Source: Mangrovimonas sp. TPBH4
GTDB lineage: Bacteria; Bacteroidota; Bacteroidia; Flavobacteriales; Flavobacteriaceae
Direction of reading: 5' to 3'
Assembly: GCF_001280505.1 (NCBI RefSeq)
Contig: NZ_LBIO01000028.1
Location: 1-64,000, forward strand
DNA: 64,000 nt
Below are positions 60,195-64,000 of the stretch, in pieces (position 1 is the stretch's first letter; the number at the start of each line of letters is the position of its first letter). The translations under genes and the position numbers were made by a program. Below the pieces are notes generated by a model that was not told the origin of the DNA, ran no database searches, and was given only the letters and a program-made list of their open reading frames with translations.

Positions 60195-60237
60195 AAAAGA
60201 GCCTTATTCGTATTAAATGATTGAATAAGACTCTTTT
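60195..60237 (-). terminator. Terminator of hemB
   Basis: AAAAGAGCCTTATTC and GAATAAGACTCTTTT form a 15-bp stem with one mismatch around a 13-base loop; on the minus strand a T-run follows, 22 bases after the hemB stop. Confidence 0.75.
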
Positions 60238-60258
60238 GGTTTTTTTTGGGAGAAAAGA

Positions 60259-61251
60259 TTAGCTATTTAAAATCTTCACCACATCCTTGGCAAAATAGGA
60301 AGCGATAATGTCGGCGCCAGCGCGTTTGATGGCGGTAACCTGTTCCATCATCACGGCGTCGTGGTCCAACCAGCCTTTTTCGGCGGCGGCTTTTACCATG
60401 GCGTATTCACCCGAAACTTGATACACCGCGACAGGCACATCGACTTCATTTTTAATTTCGCGAACAATGTCCAAATAGCACAAGCCTGGTTTAACCATTA
60501 CGATATCTGCACCTTCATCGATGTCCATTTCGGTTTCGCGTATGGCTTCAAAGCGGTTGGCGTAATCCATTTGGTAAGATTTTTTGTCCTTTGGAATATC
60601 TATCATGTCCACTGGAGCGGAGTCTAAGGCATCCCTAAAAGGGCCATAAAAGGCCGAGGCATATTTCGCTGAATAGCTCATGATGCCTGTATTGGAATAG
60701 CCTTCGTCCTCCAAAGCTTCCCTAATGGAAAGGATCCGACCATCCATCATGTCGCTTGGAGCGACAAAGTTTGCGCCAGCCTCGGCATGCGAAAGGCTCA
60801 TTTCGGTAAGGATCTCTACCGTGTCATCATTCAGAATCAAACCATTTTCAACAATTCCATCATGCCCAAAAGAAGAATAGGGGTCCAAAGCCACATCGGT
60901 CATCACCAACATGTCCGGACAGGCATTTTTTACGGTTTTCACGGCGCGTTGCATCAGTCCGTTTGGGTTGATGGCTTCCGTACCTTTGTTGTCTTTTAGA
61001 TTGTCAGGCACTTTTACAAACAATAACACCGATTTCAATCCAAGTTTCCACAACTCTTTCACTTCGTTTTCCAAAAGGTCCAAGCTGTATCTAAAATAGT
61101 TGGGCATGGAAGGGATTTCTTCTTTCACGTTTTTGCCTTCCACGACAAACAATGGCACTAGAAAATCGTTGGGGGTAATTATGGTTTCACGAACCAAAGA
61201 GCGAATGGCTTCATTGGTGCGCAGTCTTCTATTTCGTCTTAATGGGTACAT
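60259..61251 (-). CDS. hemB: Porphobilinogen synthase (delta-aminolevulinate dehydratase)
   Basis: A 330-residue haem-pathway enzyme condensing two 5-aminolevulinate molecules. Visible motifs are FVVEGKNVKEEIPSMPNYFRYS near the start, VMTDVALDPYSSFGHDG, the SYSAKYASAFYGPFRDALDS loop with the active-site Lys, and the Schiff-base Lys in MVKPGLCYLDIVRE. The Cys-triad zinc site is replaced (DVALDPYSSFGHDG), so it is a magnesium-dependent type. A TAAATTTG -7 box (61282-61275, minus strand) lies 25 bases upstream. Confidence 0.95.
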   Translation of the reverse strand: MYPLRRNRRLRTNEAIRSLVRETIITPNDFLVPLFVVEGKNVKEEIPSMPNYFRYSLDLLENEVKELWKLGLKSVLLFVKVPDNLKDNKGTEAINPNGLMQRAVKTVKNACPDMLVMTDVALDPYSSFGHDGIVENGLILNDDTVEILTEMSLSHAEAGANFVAPSDMMDGRILSIREALEDEGYSNTGIMSYSAKYASAFYGPFRDALDSAPVDMIDIPKDKKSYQMDYANRFEAIRETEMDIDEGADIVMVKPGLCYLDIVREIKNEVDVPVAVYQVSGEYAMVKAAAEKGWLDHDAVMMEQVTAIKRAGADIIASYFAKDVVKILNS

Positions 61252-61274
61252 TATTATTTACTTAAATTACGTCA

Positions 61275-61282
61275 CAAATTTA
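61275..61282 (-). promoter_or_regulatory. -7 box of hemB
   Basis: TAAATTTG on the minus strand, a full TAnnTTTG match placed 23 bases before the hemB ATG. It lies in the short divergent region shared with the next gene. Confidence 0.45.
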
Positions 61283-61297
61283 ATGATTAAAAAAGTA

Positions 61298-61328
61298 TTG
61301 TAGATTCTTACATGTTAATATATCTTCG
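61298..61328 (+). promoter_or_regulatory. Promoter of the exported protein gene at 61360
   Basis: TTG (61298-61300), a 20-base spacer and TATCTTCG (61321-61328; one mismatch to TAnnTTTG). It leaves a leader of about 25 bases before the ATG at 61360. Confidence 0.45.
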
Positions 61329-61359
61329 CTCACTTTACAACCAATTAACTATTTTATTT

Positions 61360-62868
61360 ATGATTAAAAAAACAATTGCCCCGTTGTTATTATTAGGAGG
61401 GCTGTTATGCCAAGCACAGGTAAGTACTGTTGAATTTGCTTTAAACAAAAATCAAAAGGTGGCCAATAATTACATTACAGATGATGGGTATTCTTCTTTT
61501 GTAATTTTTGATAGAAATGCAAAAGCTGACAATCTTGAGATTTGCACTTACGACAAAAATCTAGAGTTGATATATAAAAGAAAGTTTGATACAGAGTTTA
61601 TGGATAATTCTCAGTTTTTTGGAGCAGGTAAAATACGACCTATAAAGTTTTATAGTAGTTTGATGGCTGAAAGTGGAGAATGTTTTTATTCAAATGAGGA
61701 TAAAATTTTGTTGGATAAAAATGGAAATAGCATTGACTATGGATTTAAGATTGATACAAGAAGGCCTTTCGATTTAGAGGGAAGTAACAGTCAATTTATA
61801 ACATTAAATCAATTTGTAACTAAAGAAAATACTTGTTGGTTCGGTGTTAAAGTAGTTGACAAGGATAAAAAAACTAAGGAGAGAGGTTATTATTTTATTA
61901 GAAAGAGTAATAGCAATGAGTCTGATAGAGATTTTCAATTTCCAATTAATGTTTATACTGGCGAGGAAAATAGAACTAATCTTAGATTAGCGGGGTTTAA
62001 TGATGAAGTGTTTTATACGGTAAGTAAGGATTTGAATAAGGGCCGAACTGAAAATACATATCATCTAGTAGGAATTAATTATGATGGGATTAAAGTGCTT
62101 GAAACTACAGTTCCAGTATCTTTAGACGGTAAATTTTTTATGGCTTCTAATAATGGAGGTGGAGATATGAGGGTTAACTCATCTTATTCTTTTCATCATG
62201 ATATGAGTACGACTACCCATATGTTAAATCATGAATCTACTGGGAATATCTATTTAGATTTTGACAACCAGGCTTTCTATATATATGGATTATATACTGA
62301 CTATAAGGATGATGATTTTTACAATGCAAGATTTGGTGGGTTTTATGTCTACAAATATGATTTTGATGGGGAGTCAATTTGGAAATTACAAGAAGCCATT
62401 GATGATAAAAATGATTTTAATAAAGCTGCGGTAGCGGCTTTTATGGAAATGGAGTTTTATGAGGAGATTAATGGGAGTATTGGGATTTCCGTCAGTAAAT
62501 GGAATACTATGAAGTTTTCTCATATGTTTGTGATAGACACTAAAGATGGGCATATTGTAAAATCAGATAAGATTGACTTCAAGGTTGATAAGGCGTTTCA
62601 TCAGGGATATAAAAAGGGGGTTAAAAAGGATAATGCTCTAGTTGCTGGGATTTCTATGAAAGATAATTATGGGGATAATTTATTGGATTTTGAAACAATT
62701 TTTGCGGCTTATGTAAATACAGGGTTGAAAGACTATTTGCAGACAAAAAAAGATGAAGAATTGAGGTTTAATTCCAGAATTACATCGGAGGGAATTTATC
62801 TTATTGAAGAAAATCTTGAGGATAAAATTTATAAGCTTATGAAGTTTGAGTGGGAACAAGCTTTCTAG
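61360..62868 (+). CDS. Exported protein of unknown function (502 residues)
   Basis: A 502-residue protein with a signal peptide (MIKKTIAPLLLLGGLLCQAQ). I chose the ATG at 61360 because it follows the promoter and gives a proper signal; an in-frame ATG 16 codons upstream overlaps the -7 box. The mature part is Asp/Asn/Lys/Tyr-rich and beta-rich, with repeated short segments like FVIFDRNAK, FYIYGLYTDYKDDDFYNARFGGFYVYKYDFDGE. There is no type IX sorting domain. Codons are more AT-rich than in neighbouring genes. It could be a surface or periplasmic beta-propeller-like protein, which is speculation. Confidence 0.65.
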   Translation: MIKKTIAPLLLLGGLLCQAQVSTVEFALNKNQKVANNYITDDGYSSFVIFDRNAKADNLEICTYDKNLELIYKRKFDTEFMDNSQFFGAGKIRPIKFYSSLMAESGECFYSNEDKILLDKNGNSIDYGFKIDTRRPFDLEGSNSQFITLNQFVTKENTCWFGVKVVDKDKKTKERGYYFIRKSNSNESDRDFQFPINVYTGEENRTNLRLAGFNDEVFYTVSKDLNKGRTENTYHLVGINYDGIKVLETTVPVSLDGKFFMASNNGGGDMRVNSSYSFHHDMSTTTHMLNHESTGNIYLDFDNQAFYIYGLYTDYKDDDFYNARFGGFYVYKYDFDGESIWKLQEAIDDKNDFNKAAVAAFMEMEFYEEINGSIGISVSKWNTMKFSHMFVIDTKDGHIVKSDKIDFKVDKAFHQGYKKGVKKDNALVAGISMKDNYGDNLLDFETIFAAYVNTGLKDYLQTKKDEELRFNSRITSEGIYLIEENLEDKIYKLMKFEWEQAF

Positions 62869-62899
62869 TTCCATTAAAAAGAAATCTTGAGATAATATT

Positions 62900-62933
62900 A
62901 AATAGCCCTTTTGATTAAGGGCTATTTTTTTGC
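62900..62933. terminator. Bidirectional terminator after the 502-residue gene
   Basis: AAATAGCCCTT (62900-62910) pairs with AAGGGCTATTT (62917-62927) around loop TTGATT, followed by a T-run; it lies between converging genes. Confidence 0.85.
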
Positions 62934-63971
62934 TTTTAGTTTTTCATTCATCTTGTTCTGCATGTTGTCAGCAAATCCTACTAGAGATTTAGGTGCTCTA
63001 AAGCGATAGCCTACAAATATTTGGAAATATGGGATGTTATCTGCCGCACGTGATGAGCTATCGGCAGAATGGTTCAGAATTAAATAACTATAATGAGCGC
63101 CTAAATAAAGGTTGTCAATATCGTAGGTGGCGGCGGCCCTGAAGTTCAATTCGGTCAATAAAGAGTTTAAGGCATCTTCTCCTTCAGATTTTGAGTGGTT
63201 TAATCCAATCCCGGCAGACACACCACCTGACAGAAGAAGGTTATTTGTGGGAACATAATTGTAATAATAGGAGGGCGCAAAAGCAATATCAAAGGAATAG
63301 TAACTGAAATCAATATAGTCGCCAGTTTCATTGCTATTGCCTTCCAAATTGAATTTTGAATAATAATAGATAATTCTAGGAATGAAACTCCCGGTGCTTT
63401 TCAGTTGTTTTTCGTCCTGTGAGGTAATGGCTCTAAACGAAAAATTCTCATTCCAAATGTAAGATGTCGCGCCTCCAATTTTAAAGTTTTTTGAATGTGG
63501 TAAGTAAACAGAAATGTCGTCACTATTATTAAACTTCAAGTAAAATCCTTTTTCCTTGAAGAGTTCAAAGGTTTGCATGAAATGATCTCCAAAAAAGGTT
63601 CTAAAACTTAAGGTGAACAGTTTGGAGTCTTCATTGTCCTTATTGGTTCCCATAAAATCGGGCGCAAAAGAGTAGGAGCCGGAAATACCTCGAAAAGAAA
63701 CAGAAGCTCCAATCCTGTTTTGTTTGTTGGGTTCGAGATTGAAGAAATCATCCGAGTTACGATCTTTGATTTTTAAATCGTTGGAGGTGTTTACATAAAA
63801 AGCACGTGCCGTAATCCTATTGGGGTAGGAGGCCTTGTATTCCGAAGCCTCTTTGTAAATAATGTTTGTGGCCGTGGTGTCCTGAACAATTTCTTCATGA
63901 GTAATTTGGGCCCAAACAGAGGCTCCTGTAAGACCTATTAAAAGGTTAAGTATACCTAATTTTAAACCCAT
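62922..63971 (-). CDS. Outer-membrane protein, DUF4421-like
   Basis: A 349-residue exported protein with a signal peptide ending near VWAQ (residue 22). The mature part is a series of amphipathic beta strands, e.g. YPNRITARAFYVNTSNDLKIKD, NRIGASVSFRGISGSYSFAP, LYLGAHYSYLI, and the closing FQIFVGYRFRAP, consistent with an outer-membrane beta-barrel of the DUF4421 type. A short basic tail (MQNKMNEKLKAKK) follows the last strand, where a terminal Phe would be expected. Function unknown. Its stop codon falls inside the terminator. Confidence 0.68.
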   Translation of the reverse strand: MGLKLGILNLLIGLTGASVWAQITHEEIVQDTTATNIIYKEASEYKASYPNRITARAFYVNTSNDLKIKDRNSDDFFNLEPNKQNRIGASVSFRGISGSYSFAPDFMGTNKDNEDSKLFTLSFRTFFGDHFMQTFELFKEKGFYLKFNNSDDISVYLPHSKNFKIGGATSYIWNENFSFRAITSQDEKQLKSTGSFIPRIIYYYSKFNLEGNSNETGDYIDFSYYSFDIAFAPSYYYNYVPTNNLLLSGGVSAGIGLNHSKSEGEDALNSLLTELNFRAAATYDIDNLYLGAHYSYLILNHSADSSSRAADNIPYFQIFVGYRFRAPKSLVGFADNMQNKMNEKLKAKK

Positions 63972-64000
63972 GTTTTTGGTTGTTTTAAAACGGAGAGCAA

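Overview
The window looks like a chromosomal segment of a member of the Flavobacteriaceae (phylum Bacteroidota). The evidence is the low GC content, promoters with a TAnnTTTG -7 box (for example TACCTTTG before atpB and trhO), few Shine-Dalgarno sequences, and gene content typical of the group: the type IX secretion and gliding genes sprE/porW and gldH, a protein with a type IX C-terminal sorting domain, several families largely confined to Bacteroidota (DUF5687, DUF6427, DUF4292, DUF4254), and an F-type ATP synthase operon without the beta and epsilon genes. No rRNA, tRNA, insertion sequence, prophage or CRISPR array was found. Almost everything is core chromosome.

Layout. 1-7.4 kb: a broken leucine-rich-repeat surface protein gene, then the edge of a surface-polysaccharide locus. 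It holds an O-antigen ligase-like protein, a polyprenyl-phosphate sugar transferase and, converging on them, a three-gene operon (CapK-like adenylating enzyme, wecB, a family 4 glycosyltransferase). 7.4-13.6 kb: housekeeping genes purD, upp, DUF6341/DUF6427/DUF4254 proteins, a family 9 glycosyltransferase and a PaaE-like reductase. 13.6-18.2 kb: a PadR-controlled operon of three paralogous membrane proteins and an ABC exporter. 18.3-27 kb: sprE, bactofilin, AtpZ-like and DUF6168-like genes, then atpB-E-F-H-A-G. 27-34.6 kb: two small lipoproteins and an envelope cluster (flippase, dut, sugar nucleotidyltransferase, TPR protein, DUF4292 lipoprotein, EnvC-like protein). 34.6-41 kb: a CsgG-like lipoprotein, a thioesterase, an HU-SPOR protein, dprA, trpS and an acyltransferase. 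41.2-44.9 kb: a lipoprotein, an ECF sigma factor, a trans-envelope anti-sigma/beta-barrel protein, and recA. 45.2-54.5 kb: the tRNA hydroxylation pair trhO/trhP with a ferredoxin and a radical SAM protein, then RicT-like, gldH, a class A PBP and a two-subunit CoA transferase. 54.8-61.3 kb: a minus-strand run from hemB to a fused peptide-ABC ATPase. 61.3-64 kb: two exported proteins of unknown role.

The most interesting system is at 41.2-43.7 kb. One polypeptide appears to carry a cytoplasmic anti-sigma segment, one inner-membrane helix, a linker of about 210 disordered residues and an outer-membrane beta-barrel, and its gene is coupled by TAATG to that of an ECF sigma factor. This matches the recently described dual membrane-spanning anti-sigma factors. 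Other notable points are a nested dyad operator over the padR promoter with a near-leaderless start, a 69-bp gene-conversion tract between tandem paralogues, both known tRNA U34 hydroxylation pathways in one cluster with a ferredoxin, large hairpins inside the atp operon, and an amber codon in the signal peptide of the LRR gene.
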